Assembly: GCA_949358305.1 (NCBI GenBank)
Contig: OX442323.1
Span: 6,508,001 to 6,572,000 of the forward strand
Direction of reading: 5' to 3'
From: Strigamia acuminata
Lineage: Eukaryota > Arthropoda > Chilopoda > Geophilomorpha > Linotaeniidae
Length of the DNA: 64,000 bases
In this document: positions 12,001 through 20,992 of the stretch, piece by piece
Numbering within the stretch: the stretch's first letter is position 1
Layout: the number at the start of each line of letters is the position of its first letter
The notes under the pieces: generated by a model
Seen by the model: the letters and a program-made list of their open reading frames with translations, nothing else
What the model was told of the DNA's origin: nothing
The model's database searches: none
Translations under genes and position numbers: made by a program

Positions 12001-15000
12001 TATCGCGATTCGTTATAAAGAGTTTCGACTGTATTACTCGGACCAGTCGACTAATTTTTATATTTCTGTTTCATTTAAAATCTAATATGGTTTAGAGCAC
12101 CAGCAACCAGTTAGCCAATAACATTGTTTTAGAAGGCGATTTGAAGCATATTAGTGAAATAGAAATTGACACTAAAGTACCTGTTGGCAAAAGTAAAGAT
12201 TTGTTTGTCGGAACTCTTCCGGTTAGCTAATTTGGCTTTTTTACTCGAGGTGATTTAATGATTCCAAAAGACTTGAGTCAACTGAAAGAAGAATTAATTC
12301 TTAATGATGCCGGAAAACAGGTAGACACTAACAAGTGGAATTTCTTGCTTGTTTTAGTTGTTGATTGAAATTTTGTAATGTATGCTAGGCTGTGCAAGAA
12401 GTTCAACTTTTTGATGAAATGATATCAACTCACCAAAAGCAAGTATTGAGTAATTTGGTTGCCAATGAAGAAGCAATTAAGATCAAAACATTAAGTGGTC
12501 TTATAATGCACTTGCAAAGGTAAATGTAGAAATGTAACATTCATGTTGTTTCACAAAGTTTATTTTATATATTCCATAGGGGAACTAATAAACACTTGAA
12601 TAATAAAAAAGATAAGCTGGGTGAAGCTGTAATCACATTTCCTGATTTTTGTTCACTACGTGCTGATTTGATGGAAAACTGTGGAGACGAAAACGATGTG
12701 GCATATGCCGTACGTATCTTATATGGGATTTATTTTCATGGGATTTATTTTCATGGAATTTATTTTTATGGGATTTATTTTCATGGGATTTATTTTCATG
12801 GGATTTATTTTCATGGGATTTATTTTCATGGGATTTATTTTCATGGGATTTATTTTCATGGGATTTATTTTCATGGGATTTATTTTCATGGGATTTATTT
12901 TCATGGGATTTATTTTCATGGGATTTATTTTCATGGGATTTATTTTCATGGGATTTATTTTCATGGGATTTATTTTCATGGGATTTATTTTCATGGGATT
13001 TATTTTCGTGGGATTTATTTGAAAATACCGATCAAATTTTGCTATTACGAACAGGTCGGGGGAGCAAAAAACAGTTCGTAGTAATGAGATTTTGAAAAAA
13101 CGAAATGATTTATAATAGGAAAATCAGATAAGCAACCAACTACCATAGTTGAAGTTAGATTCGTTATTACGAGTAATTACTTCGTTGTATCGGTGTTCGT
13201 AATAGCGAGGTTTGACCTGTACAGAATATTGAAATACGACATCGCGGTTCGTTATATCGCGATTCGTTATAACGAGATTCGACTGTATTACAGAATACCA
13301 TGTTGAAATTTTAGGCCACTTTGTGGAGCTGTTTGTATCCAGCAGTTGGTTTAAACCTTAAGCAGTTGAACAATGCTTCAGACACGTTAGAAATTGACGT
13401 GTTTACTGGAAAACTAAATCTTGTTAACAAGATAGAAGTCGTCAATTCTTTAGAACCCATAGAGATTACCGTACCTAGAAGAAATAAAGAAATCAGATTA
13501 CCACGTAAATTCCCTACCTTCTGGCAATCTGCAACGGTTGTAACTTTGGAGTCTTTTCCATTCAACAGGTCCTAATGCAGTTCAACCCCAAATTGCATGG
13601 TTTGCAAAAATGATGTATCATGAGCTAGACATAGAAACAAATGGCACTTCCTTAACATTGATGTTCACACCGGAGACCATGAATCCAAGTTTTCTTATCT
13701 TTTTACGCCACAAATTTAAACCGTACTTGCACGAATACGATTGCTTATTTCAAACTACTGAATTAGAACCAGATGATGGCAATACTACATACATTCAAAT
13801 CAGTAAGAAGGAGATTGGCTACAGAACCGGTAAATTCTACATCGGTGTAGTCCAGCTGTTTAAAACGGAAACTTTAACTTTTGGAACAAACAAAACTGTT
13901 GATGAATCACTTGTTAATTCTAACTTTACCACTACTTATACACTGTCAGTGCTTGCATCTGGATGTCATTATTATAACCCCGACGACAAGGCCTGGAAAG
14001 CTGATGGCTGTGTCGTAAGAAATTGAAAGCAAATGTGGAGTTTTGTAGTAAAAAGTTGATTATTTGCAGATCCTTGAAGTTACAAAACAATTGACAAAAT
14101 GCAGCTGTTCCCATTTGACCAAATTTACAACTTCATTTTCTGTTCCTCCAAATCCTATTAATTTTGTTTATGTTTTCGCCAATGCTGGTTTTATAAACAA
14201 CACAACTATTTATGCTACAATAATTTTTACTCTAGCGGTTTTCATTCTATTCCTTATTTGGGCTAGACATAAAGATAGAAGAGATATAGAAAAGGTTGAC
14301 CAACAGTTTCTCTTAACGTTTGAATTTATTTATTTACTCTATTTTTTTTTTAGTTAGGAGCATTGCCTCTACCAGATAACAAGCAAAGTGATAAATACAT
14401 ATATGAGATTTTAGTTTTTACTGGAACCTGTAAACAAGCTGGAACTGATTCAAGGGTAAACTTTAAGATTTAGCTTTAGTGCAGGAGTGTCCAACATCGC
14501 GTCTTTACCGGGCCATATTGGAAGAAGAGGAATTGTCTTGGGCTGCACAATGAATACACCGCCACTAATCCGCGAGCCGCGGGTTGGACACCCCTGCTTA
14601 AAGGTGGAAACACAAGGGAGCGGTTAAAATTTAAAAGTTTGCTTTTATTTGAAAAAGAGGCTAAAAACTCACCTACCGTATTGGATGTACTACATTTTAG
14701 CGATTTCATTTTAGCGATTTCATTTTAGCGACAAACCATTTTAGCGAACGTGTCATTTTAGCGACACAAAACGGCACTAATACTAACACTAATTCCTAAG
14801 AAGGGATAACTCGAATTATACCGGCATGCGGCTTAATGTGAGGTAATATGGTATTTGAGCAAACACAAGCTTGCGTTTTTATTCAAAGCTTTGTTTTGAT
14901 ACGAGCTTATACTAACCCGCTCCGATCAAACTGAGTTTGATTTACCAGCTTCAAGCTTGCTGGTGTTTTGGTCATGTGACTTTGACAGCCAATCAGAATC

Positions 15001-18000
15001 GTGAGGAAATTCTTGGAGGAGATTTTGGCGGGAATTTCTGGCTAGCTACCTAGCTAGCTACCTAGCTACCTAGCTAGCTTGAGTTTGCAGGTTAAGCTGG
15101 TAAGCCAAAAGCGGGTCAAGTGTGCTTGTAAATGACTCTCCCTTTAAACTACTAGCAAGCTTTGGAATTTTACCCACTTCCTTGTGCTTACATGTTTAGT
15201 GTCTAGATTTAAGTGCATTTTATTAATATTTAGGTGAGTTTTGTGCTTACCGGCGATATGAATGAGACTGAGATTCGTACATTTGGCTCTGATTTTCCGC
15301 GAAAAACATTCGCTCGAAGTGGTGTAGATGTGTTTGTCATGACCGAATCAAGGTATGAAACATTTTTTTGTATAGTTTTGTTGGTTAGTGTCTTATTGAT
15401 GGTACTTACAGGCCTCTTGGACAGTTGCTTTTGTTAAGAATATGGCACGATAACTCCGGAGAAGGTTACAATACATCTTGGTACTTGAATTACATTGTGT
15501 TTAGAGATGTCCAAACTGGAGAAAAGTTTGAATTTATTGTTGAAGATTGGTTTGCTGTTGAAAGAGGGGACAGACAGATAGAAAGAGTCATTTCTGTTGC
15601 TGACAAACACACATTGTCTGATTTCAATCATTTATTTTCAACAACTGGCCATAAAACGCTATCAAATGGCCATTTATGGATATCAGTGTTCTGCAGAAGA
15701 GCAAGAAGTCGTTTTACAAGATGTCAAAGAGTGGCAACTTGTGCAGCATTCATGTACTTGTCTATGGTCACCAATGCCATGTGGTACCGCACAACACCAG
15801 ATAAGCCAAACAATGGATTCAAAATTGGACCATTTGCCCTGGGTTTAGAGGAAGTAAACAAAATGTGATTAGTTTGTCAAACTCTTCTCTATTTAATCAT
15901 TCATTTATTCTTATGCAGCTTGCCATTGGCTTCTTTTCAAATATTATCACTTACCCTCCACTCTTTGTGATAATATTTCTTTTTCAAAAATCAAGACCGC
16001 GCAACTTGAGAAAATCAAGAATCGACCTCGCTTTGGACCAGCAACGTAATTTACCATAGGGATCAGAGTACCAGAAAAGGGAGGAAGTGCTTATACTCTG
16101 GCCATGTGTAAGTTGAGCCTAAATCCGAGCCTTTTCTCTGGTGTAGTGATACAATAAAATAGATCCAAACACCAGGATTGCAACCGAAAGCAGATCTGGA
16201 GAAGAACAACAACTGCCATTGTTACTGGTATCCATTTTGTTCAGACTAAACAGTCAATAATTAGTTTGAAAATTGTTTTGGTTTCTGGAAGAAGCAAGCC
16301 ATAAACTGAACTATTTTCCCTGGCGGCAGCACAGAGTGAGTTGTGAGGCGGTGATTTAGGCTCAACTTACACATGGCCAGAGTATAGACTTGGGAATGTC
16401 ACTGCTTATAGGGGTCTAATGCTGGGCTGGCCCAGCTGGTTACTGGAAACTTCCCGGTAACGCTGTAATTTTTTTCCTTTTGTCATGGCCCGATCTATCC
16501 AGATTTCCCGTTATTAATTTGTTCCCGTGGCCCGATCTGTCCAGATTTCCTGGTACTAAATTTGTTCCCAGTCCAGCACTGCAGGGGTCAACATTGTGCT
16601 TTAAAATTTATATACGGTGCCTGAATTTCTTAGCCGGTATTTGCAAAATAGATACAAACACTACTGCCAGTACAAAACCGCAAAGGATTTTACCACCAAA
16701 TTAACACCGCAAGCCCAAAAACCAATGGAATCTTACAGAAAATCAATTTTTATAAGCATTTTTATTGATTGAGATTAAAGTTGTGGGCAATTCCTTCAAG
16801 ACAAATGTCACTAAAGACCGGTAAATCTAAAGCACTATCGGCATTTATATGAGAAAATGAAAAGAAGTAATCTTAACTTTAGTGCATCCAAGCATGTCTG
16901 CACACATTTCTGATTCCCTTTTCTGGTTTTAATTATACGGTGTAAGTCTATTTGAAAAACATTTTACTTCAGGTGATGTGTACGGGCAGTCGTCAACATC
17001 TGGAAATGTCCTTCCGAAGAAATATGCCGTCAAGAAATATCACCGAAATAAATCTTGCACACTTCCTTGGTGGTTCCGGTTGATAGCTTGGTTTTTGTGC
17101 ATTGGAATAATTGGCACAACAATATTTTTCCTATGGGCATATGGAATTCAATTCGGCGACACGAAAACAAGAAGGTGGCTCACCTCTCTCGTTGTATCGT
17201 TCGTCAGTTCTGTTTTCATTACACAGCCGATAAAAGTGAAAATTATTCCACAGTTTCCATCAAAATTGCTAAGTAATTGCTATTCACTGTAGGTATTTCT
17301 AGCGGCTTTGGTTTTGTCTTCGGTATGCAAGAAGGTCGAAACCGATGAAGATGATGCGGATGACGATGAGGAAGATCCTCATCTTAATTCGGATGAAAGT
17401 TGGTTGCAAAACCCAGGTTATTATAACTGGTCATAGGAATAATTCTAAACCAAGCATCACATTCTGCCAATCAAAGAATGCCACTTTACTCAATGGCGGT
17501 TTTAACATCTGTGAGGTCCTGGGCAACTGGCAATCACGTGATTAGTGATCCAGAAAAGACGAATTCACTTCTCCGGACATCACGATTGAAAAATACAGTC
17601 GAAACTCTATTCGTCATATCGAAATTTTTTAACATGGTGTTCTATGGCTAGCCAACCAAACCAGCCATTTTTAGATATTCGTTGTATCGATAATTTGTTA
17701 TATCGCGATTCGTTATAAAGAGTTTTGACGACTGTACATAAATGACCCATTTTTAAGCTAATTACACTGGAGATATGAAATAACATGAAAGTCTATGGTA
17801 AAACAGTGACGCCATCTGTATTTCAAAGTTGGCGTGAACTGGGATTACAAACCCTCTGAAAGAAGTGAATTCTCGATTGAACACATTAAAAACTGCAACA
17901 TTCTCTCAAAGCTGTGGCATTTGAGAGGTGAGATGGGGCCTGGTAAAATGCATTTGTTCGTGTAGGAATTATTCCAATGGCAATTCTGTAGTGAATCTTT

Positions 18001-20955
18001 GGATGTATTTACATTTTGGGCTTCTCCGATTCAGACGCACAACCGAGATCCACAAAACTTAGACATACGAGAGAACTGGACGACTACGAAAGGACCAAAC
18101 ACACTAGACAAAAGGAAGTGAAGTCCTGGCTGATTTTAAAGGAAGTGTTTGTTTACCTGGTATTTATGTGGCTGGCTATTACCATCAGTTATGGAATACA
18201 AGACTCAAATGCGTTCTTGATGGTTTCCACACTGAAAAGTGGATTTGTGGACAGAAAAGGAAAAAACGTGTCAAGTTTCTCCGAAGTATGTTTTGATTGG
18301 TTGTTTAAGTCTGTGAGAATTCATTTGTCTTTGAATAGTTAAGCGATACTGGGGATTATTGGAGTTGGATGACCGATGTTTTTCTATCACAACTTCGAGT
18401 TGGAAGAAATTACGCGAACCAACCGCCGTACGGACAAACCGGATTTCTTGCGGACCAGGTTAATCGGATAATGGGCAATTCTATTCTGCGGCAAGTGAGG
18501 ATTAAAAAAGGTAATAAATCAATAAATCCACATGAATTTAGTGAGATTATTACCTCTTGTTATTACGCAGACAGGTGCGAAGGTCCCATTGCTTTGCGGA
18601 ACTTCACCGAATGTTCGGGGTCTACCACGTCGTTTGTCGACGAAGATGAAGACGATTACGACGTCGGTTGGAGGGAACATCAAAATACGTCGGAAGGTGC
18701 GATCGATGAAAAAAATATGACTTTTTATAGGTATAGAAAAATACTAGCTGCATTCAAAAACTCTAAAACGTATGCAAAACTCGTTTCGTGTTTGTACGTG
18801 ACGTTATTCCCATTGAATAACATTCCCATGTTATGTAATGGGAATGACGTCACGTACAAACACGAAACGAGTTTTGCATACGTTTTAGAGTTTTTGAATG
18901 CAGCTACTGATATCAACAAATATCAGTTGGAAATACATTGTGAATTGTAATTCAGGGCGTTTAATTATTCAACGGCTGAAAATTTGACCGGGATTGTTTT
19001 GTTCGGCAACTTGGACGCCTACAGTGGCGGTGGCTACGTTTACCACCTGATAGAAGCAACCGCGAAAGTGAAAACCGATTTGAAGCTACTGCAAGACAAC
19101 TCTTGGATTGATCATCGTACCCGAGCGGTACTCATCGAATTCTCAGTATACAACGCACAGGTATAACTCTAACCAGGGCTCGAAATGGAAAATTTCACAA
19201 ATCGGAACGCCACTTCTAAATTTAAAAAAATAATTTAATCAATTCGGATTGCTCTGGGACATTTGTTTGCTGCCTTCGGGACATTTTTGGCTTGCACCCT
19301 CCGGGATATTTCCCGCTTGCTTCCTCTGGGACATATCCGGCTTGCTCCGGAACATTTTCTGCTTGCTGCTTCGGGACATTTCCGGCTTGCTGCCTCCGGG
19401 ATATTCCCGGCTTGCTGCCTCCGGGATATTCCCGGCTTGCTGCCTCCGGGATATTCCCGGCTTGCTGCCTCCGGGATATTCCCGGCTTGCTGCCTCCGGG
19501 ATATTCCCGGCTTGCTGCCTCCGGGATATTCCCGGCTTGCTGCCTCCGGGATATTCCCGGCTTGCTGCTCTGGGACATTTCCGGCTTGCTCCGGAACATT
19601 TCCTGCTTGCTGCTCCGGGACATTTCCTGCTTGCTGCTCCGGGATATTCCCGGCTTGCTGCCTCCGGGATATTCCCGGCTTGCTGCTCTGGGACATTTCC
19701 GGCTTGCTCCGAGGCATTTTTGGCTTGCTCCAGAACATTTCCGGCTTGTAGCCTCCGGGATATTTCTGGCTTGCAGCCTCCGGGACATTTCCGGCTTGCT
19801 GCAGGACATTTCGAGCCCTGACTCTAACATGAACAAAATTTGGGGTCACGTATACTTGAAATTAAAACAAATAAATACCGGCAGGTAAACTTATTCGGCG
19901 TGATAACACTGCTCGCCGAATTCGTCCCAGGAGGAGGAATCCAGACCGACTACTTCATCGATGGCATCCAACTCCTCTCGGACGAATCCAACATGGGCTA
20001 CTTTCTGATGGCGTGCCAGCTAGCCTACCTACTCTTCATCCTTTCGTTCACCATGACCGAGCTGAGGAAGTTCTGCCGCGACCCAAGCGGATATTTCACA
20101 GCGTACGCCAACATCAACGAATTACTACTCATCCTCTGCTCTTACGCGGCACTCGGCATCGGCGTCTACCGCTACCTGGTCGTCGAAGAAGCTCTCGACA
20201 TCTTCCAAGAGACCAAAGGCAGCCGATACATCAATTTGCAAAAGTGCAAATTCCTCACCGACCTTTTCACCGCCAGCATCGCCTTCGCCGTTTTCTTCGG
20301 CTTTCTCAAACTCATCAACATTCTGCGCTTCAATCGCAACATTCTGACCCTGTCGCGCACCCTCATCCAGGTCGCCGAGGATCTGTGGGGCTTTGCTATG
20401 ATTCTGCTCATCGTTTTCTTCGCTTTCGGCATTCTCTTCTACCTCGTTTTTTGCACCACGCTTCCGCGCTACGCCACCTTCTTCGGGGCCCTCAAAAGCC
20501 TCGTTTGCGTCGCGCTCAATCGCTTCGAATTCGACGATTTCATCGTCGCGCAGCCGCTGTTGGGCCCCATCATGTTTTTCGCGTTTGCTTTCATTATGAG
20601 CATCATTTTGATCAATCTGCTGATCACGATCATCATCCAGAGCTTCGATAACGTCAAGAAGAGAATGAGGCGTTATCGGAACGAGGCTGAAGTTCTGGAA
20701 TTCCTCACGGGCCTCGGGAAGAATTTACTCAACCGCGACTCGACTGCCACGCGTGTTCCCAGTATAGATGTGGTGCGCGAGGGCCCGGCGGATGATCATT
20801 CGTTCTCCGAGAAGGTCGACACGTTGATGGAGTACGTGAATCGCGTCTATTTCGACGACAGACTCGACATGAGTCGGCCAAACTGGCGCTACAGACACAA
20901 GCAGTTTAATTTCGACTCGCCCGAAGTGAAACACCAAGTGTATAATTCAAACTAA
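12..20955 (+). CDS. Polycystin-1-like / REJ receptor-channel, 5' end outside window (40 exons seen)
   Basis: Forty exons can be joined in one uninterrupted frame (about 2,930 residues), ending at TAA 20953-20955. The order WSC-like, PKD repeats, REJ, GPS, TM, PLAT and a polycystin channel block is diagnostic of the polycystin-1 family (PKD1, PKD1L, sea-urchin REJ proteins). Such proteins are large plasma-membrane or ciliary receptors, autoproteolysed at the GPS, that usually pair with a PKD2-type subunit. The N-terminus and signal peptide lie upstream of the window; the first visible exon starts behind an acceptor at 10-11. Most introns are about 50-65 nt, and the long ones are long because they carry TIR elements or tandem repeats. 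The last exon is a single 1.07-kb exon that looks more GC-rich than the rest. Exons are listed in the five segment entries. I cannot assign a specific orthologue (PKD1, PKD1L1-3 or REJ). Confidence 0.9.
655..1105. mobile_element. Non-autonomous TIR element (MITE) in polycystin intron 2
   Basis: An inverted repeat of about 57 bp flanks this stretch: AGTGGCTAGGTTCATGTCCG at 671 and its near-complement ending AACATAGCCACT at 1083, with partial pairing extending outward through an AAATTT motif. The interior has no transposase. It lies wholly inside the intron 623-1107, so it does not disturb the coding frame. Confidence 0.75.
1928..2195. mobile_element. Foldback/TIR element in polycystin intron 5
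   Basis: The arms pair around CCGATACAACGTTG (about 1942-1955) and CAACGTTGTATCGG (about 2157-2170), with homology continuing on both sides (TATTCTGA versus TCAGAGTA; CAGCTGTATTACG versus TGATACGACTGG). It has no coding content and looks like a degraded hairpin-type MITE. A 5S rRNA-derived sequence follows in the same intron. Confidence 0.6.
2326..2439 (-). pseudogene. 5S rRNA-derived sequence (pseudogene or 5S-headed SINE)
   Basis: Read on the minus strand, the stretch GTACTTGGATGGGTGACCG (2349-2367 area) is the conserved 3' half of eukaryotic 5S rRNA, including the internal control box C. It is preceded by AGTTTAACGGCATC, resembling the AGTTAAGCAACGTC box-A segment, and by ACCATGTTGGCCACC, resembling the 5' half. 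The length is about 114 nt, near full-length 5S. Several substitutions outside box C suggest a pseudogene or the head of a 5S-derived (SINE3-type) retroposon rather than a working gene. It lies in the intron between exons 5 and 6 of the polycystin gene, on the opposite strand. Confidence 0.7.
3001..3957. mobile_element. Composite TIR element in polycystin intron 7
   Basis: Outer inverted repeats start AGGTGCATTCAAT at 3001 and end ATTGAATGCACCT at 3957. Inside is a second symmetric structure: two direct copies of AATCGGCAGAATACGGGCCG (about 3498-3600) face an inverted copy (CGGCCCGTATTCTGTCGATT, about 3617). TTTTCTGCC/GCAGAAAA motifs flank both sides (3225-3320 and 3743-3810). No transposase is visible. 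This is probably nested insertion of MITEs. The flanking exons splice normally (2981 to 4006). Confidence 0.65.
4659..5195. other. Polycystin intron 10, no recognised element
   Basis: A 537-bp intron between a GTGAGC donor and a TTATTATCAG acceptor. Its middle is more GC-rich than neighbouring introns, which suggests an old insertion. I found no TIR pair, tRNA gene or coding exon in it. Confidence 0.5.
5340..5451. mobile_element. Small hAT-like MITE in polycystin intron 11
   Basis: The left end is CAGTGGTTCCCAAACTTTTT and the right end is CAGTTTGGGAGCCACTAG. The CAGTGGTTCCCAAA terminus is typical of hAT-superfamily non-autonomous elements in animals. The flanks (CATAATG, CACAATG) look like a decayed 8-bp target duplication. 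The interior repeats GTGCCCCTG-like blocks. Confidence 0.65.
6199..7048. mobile_element. 850-bp TIR element with TA flanks (Tc1/mariner-like) in polycystin intron 13
   Basis: The left end (G)GGTGTCTCAATAAATGTA and right end ATTTATTGAGACACC are inverted, and each is flanked by TA (6197-6198 and 7049-7050), the target preference of the Tc1/mariner superfamily. No transposase frame is recognisable. Open frames inside it (for example 6530-6919) match nothing I know. The exons on each side (ending 6132, starting 7081) join in frame. Confidence 0.65.
7977..9244. mobile_element. Outer TIR element with a second element nested inside (polycystin intron 16)
   Basis: The outer inverted repeats read GAGTTTGCGGGATGCATTTT on the left (about 7979) and AAAATGCATCCCGCAAACTC on the right (to about 9242). 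The element at 8055-8826 lies inside. Just upstream, 7930-7972 shares the words CTTTGGAAAGACTAGCGTAT and TTTTAATTGTC with 3143-3182, marking a dispersed repeat family used twice in this gene. Confidence 0.65.
8055..8826. mobile_element. Mariner element with CTCCCTCTGTCCCAAA ends, degenerate
   Basis: Near-perfect inverted termini start CTCCCTCTGTCCCAAATTAT and are flanked by TA on both sides (8053-8054 and 8827-8828). This terminus strongly resembles the CTCCCTCCGTCCCA ends of the mariner/Stowaway group best known from plants. Around 8335-8500 a broken frame reads LTDNQRNCIQQL and further fragments, possibly the helix-turn-helix start of a decayed transposase. The size (772 bp) implies internal deletion. 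Confidence 0.65.
9920..10195. mobile_element. hAT-like MITE A with GTCTAGAA target duplication
   Basis: It begins CAGGGGTTCCCAAACTTTTT and ends AGTTTGGGAAATGTTG. It is flanked by GTCTAGAA at 9912-9919 and 10196-10203, a perfect 8-bp target duplication as produced by hAT transposases. The right terminus is degraded relative to the left. It lies in polycystin intron 18, immediately followed by MITE B. Confidence 0.75.
10204..10318. mobile_element. hAT-like MITE B sharing the same target duplication
   Basis: It begins CAGGGGTTGGCAACCTGCGG and ends AAGGTTGCCGATCCCTG, with GTCTAGAA at 10196-10203 and again at 10319-10326. It is 115 bp with clear inverted ends, and unlike MITE A inside. Its left target duplication is MITE A's right one, so one element landed in the other's duplicated target. 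Confidence 0.8.
10531..10749. mobile_element. pogo/Tigger-like MITE in polycystin intron 19
   Basis: The ends read AGAACCTCAATTATCGAAC and, inverted, GTTCGGATAATTGAGGTTCT. This is the classic AGAACCTC...ATTATC terminus of pogo/Tigger-type DNA transposons. TA-containing flanks (AATAAA, AATATA) fit. It has no transposase. Confidence 0.7.
11407..11837. mobile_element. MITE with about 67-bp near-perfect TIRs in polycystin intron 22
   Basis: The left arm 11407-11473 (CTATACTCGAGTTGCACTC and onward) is repeated inverted at 11771-11837 (ending GAGTGCAACTCGAGTATAG). The interior is AT-rich without coding potential. The arms appear almost identical, so the insertion is fairly recent. Confidence 0.75.
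11864..12031. mobile_element. pogo-type MITE, family copy 1
   Basis: 168 bp from CAGTCAAAACTCTTTATAA to TTATAAAGAGTTTCGACTG, with TA on both sides. The interior words ATGGTGTTCTATGGCCAGCC and AACCAGCCATTTTTAG recur in the copy at 17596-17734. A related terminus (CGTTATAACGAGATTCGACT) ends at about 13288. Confidence 0.75.
12719..13020. repeat. 15-bp minisatellite, about 20 copies, in polycystin intron 26
   Basis: The unit is GGATTTATTTTCATG, repeated about 20 times with very few substitutions, beginning just after the GTACGT donor at 12710. The period is a multiple of three, so it yields long artefactual open frames on both strands. It is not coding: exon 26 ends at 12709 and exon 27 starts at 13315 in matching frame. 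Confidence 0.9.
14354..15853 (+). other. Polycystin segment 4: PLAT domain and second TM region (exons 30-32)
   Basis: Exons: 14354-14455, 15234-15352, 15412-15853. The stretch from YIYEILVFTGTC through VSFVLTGDMNETE, FVMTESRPLGQLLLLRIWHD and WYLNYIVFRD is a typical PLAT/LH2 beta-barrel, the cytoplasmic lipid- or protein-binding module placed after TM1 in polycystin-1 proteins. It is followed by HLWISVFCRRARSRFTRCQR and the start of the next membrane block (MVTNAMWYR), a strongly conserved polycystin-1 signature. The intron 14456-15233 is long and contains no recognisable gene. Confidence 0.88.
16094..16386. mobile_element. MITE with about 33-bp TIRs in polycystin intron 33
   Basis: ATACTCTGGCCATGTGTAAG plus TTGAGCCTAAATC (left) is repeated inverted as GATTTAGGCTCAACTTACAC plus ATGGCCAGAGTAT (right). 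The interior is non-coding. Confidence 0.7.
17596..17734. mobile_element. pogo-type MITE, family copy 2
   Basis: The ends CAGTCGAAACTCTATTCG and CGTTATAAAGAGTTTTGACG, TA flanks, and interior words shared with 11864-12031 (ATGGTGTTCTATGGC, AACCAGCCATTTTTAG) identify it as a second member of the same small family. It lies in polycystin intron 35. Confidence 0.75.
18746..18905. mobile_element. Foldback element, 160 bp, in polycystin intron 38
   Basis: Two arms of about 70 bp are near-perfect reverse complements: left AGCTGCATTCAAAAACTC and onward, right ending GAGTTTTTGAATGCAGCT. The loop is short and AT-rich. As RNA it would form a long hairpin inside the intron. Confidence 0.8.
19174..19820. 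mobile_element. hAT-like element filled with a minisatellite
   Basis: The termini CAGGGCTCGAAAT and ATTTCGAGCCCTG are inverted and flanked by a perfect 8-bp duplication ACTCTAAC (19166-19173 and 19821-19828). Between them, 19250-19810 is a tandem array of about 26-bp units (core CTTGCTGCCTCCGGGATATT) with diverged edge copies and near-identical central copies. It lies in the last polycystin intron (19161-19884). Open frames on both strands here are repeat artefacts. Confidence 0.85.
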
Positions 20956-20992
20956 CTTATTTTTAATAATGATTTCAATACAGTTTAGCATT

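Larger units (their letters stand above)
10792..14294 (+). other. Polycystin segment 3: GAIN domain, GPS cleavage motif and first TM (exons 20-29)
   Basis: Exons: 10792-10977, 11037-11162, 11230-11367, 12096-12192, 12250-12320, 12389-12519, 12580-12709, 13315-13504, 13569-14014, 14070-14294. The GPS is split across the last two exons: a W...GC pair (AWKADGC) at the end of exon 28, then CSCSHLTKF in exon 29 (near 14100-14130). That is the Cys-x-Cys-x-His-Leu-Thr pattern of the GPCR-proteolysis site, where GAIN domains self-cleave. A hydrophobic TM (about 14205-14265) and a basic WARHKDRR stop-transfer follow. The acceptor at 12250 only fits the donor at 12193 (GTAAAG), which is why that exon ends there. 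Confidence 0.85.
15919..20955 (+). other. Polycystin segment 5: TM bundle and PKD channel domain (exons 33-40)
   Basis: Exons: 15919-16045, 16973-17235, 17293-17416, 18035-18285, 18339-18510, 18571-18730, 18956-19160, 19885-20955. Landmarks are LPWWFRLIAWFLC, LVVSFVSSVFITQPIKV, an acidic loop after TM3 (DEDDADDDEED), YGIQDSNAF, and the polycystin signature SWIDHRTRAVLIEFSVYNAQVNLF that spans the last intron. The single large last exon encodes the six-helix voltage-gated-like channel, including RFNRNILTLSRTL and a pore-loop region SLVCVALNRFEFDDF. The protein then ends in a short cytoplasmic tail (about 105 residues) without an evident coiled coil. Where PKD2 has LGD, this pore loop has L-N-R. 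Confidence 0.9.

Noticed and set aside
12719-13020. CRISPR-like regular repeats here and at 27.5, 34, 57.8 and 62 kb
   Set aside because: There are no unique spacers between repeats, and the genome is a spliced eukaryote. They are minisatellites.
12596-13081. Open frames over the 15-bp array (both strands)
   Set aside because: The period is a multiple of three, so stops are excluded by chance. The true exons 12580-12709 and 13315-13504 splice around it in frame.
19222-19888. Open frames of about 200 codons on both strands rich in PGISRRQQ or ASGIFPACC repeats
   Set aside because: They come from the minisatellite within the hAT-like element, and the same DNA is open in several frames.
20013-20651. 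212-codon alternate-frame ORF rich in His/Arg
   Set aside because: It is a shadow of the GC-richer polycystin channel exon.
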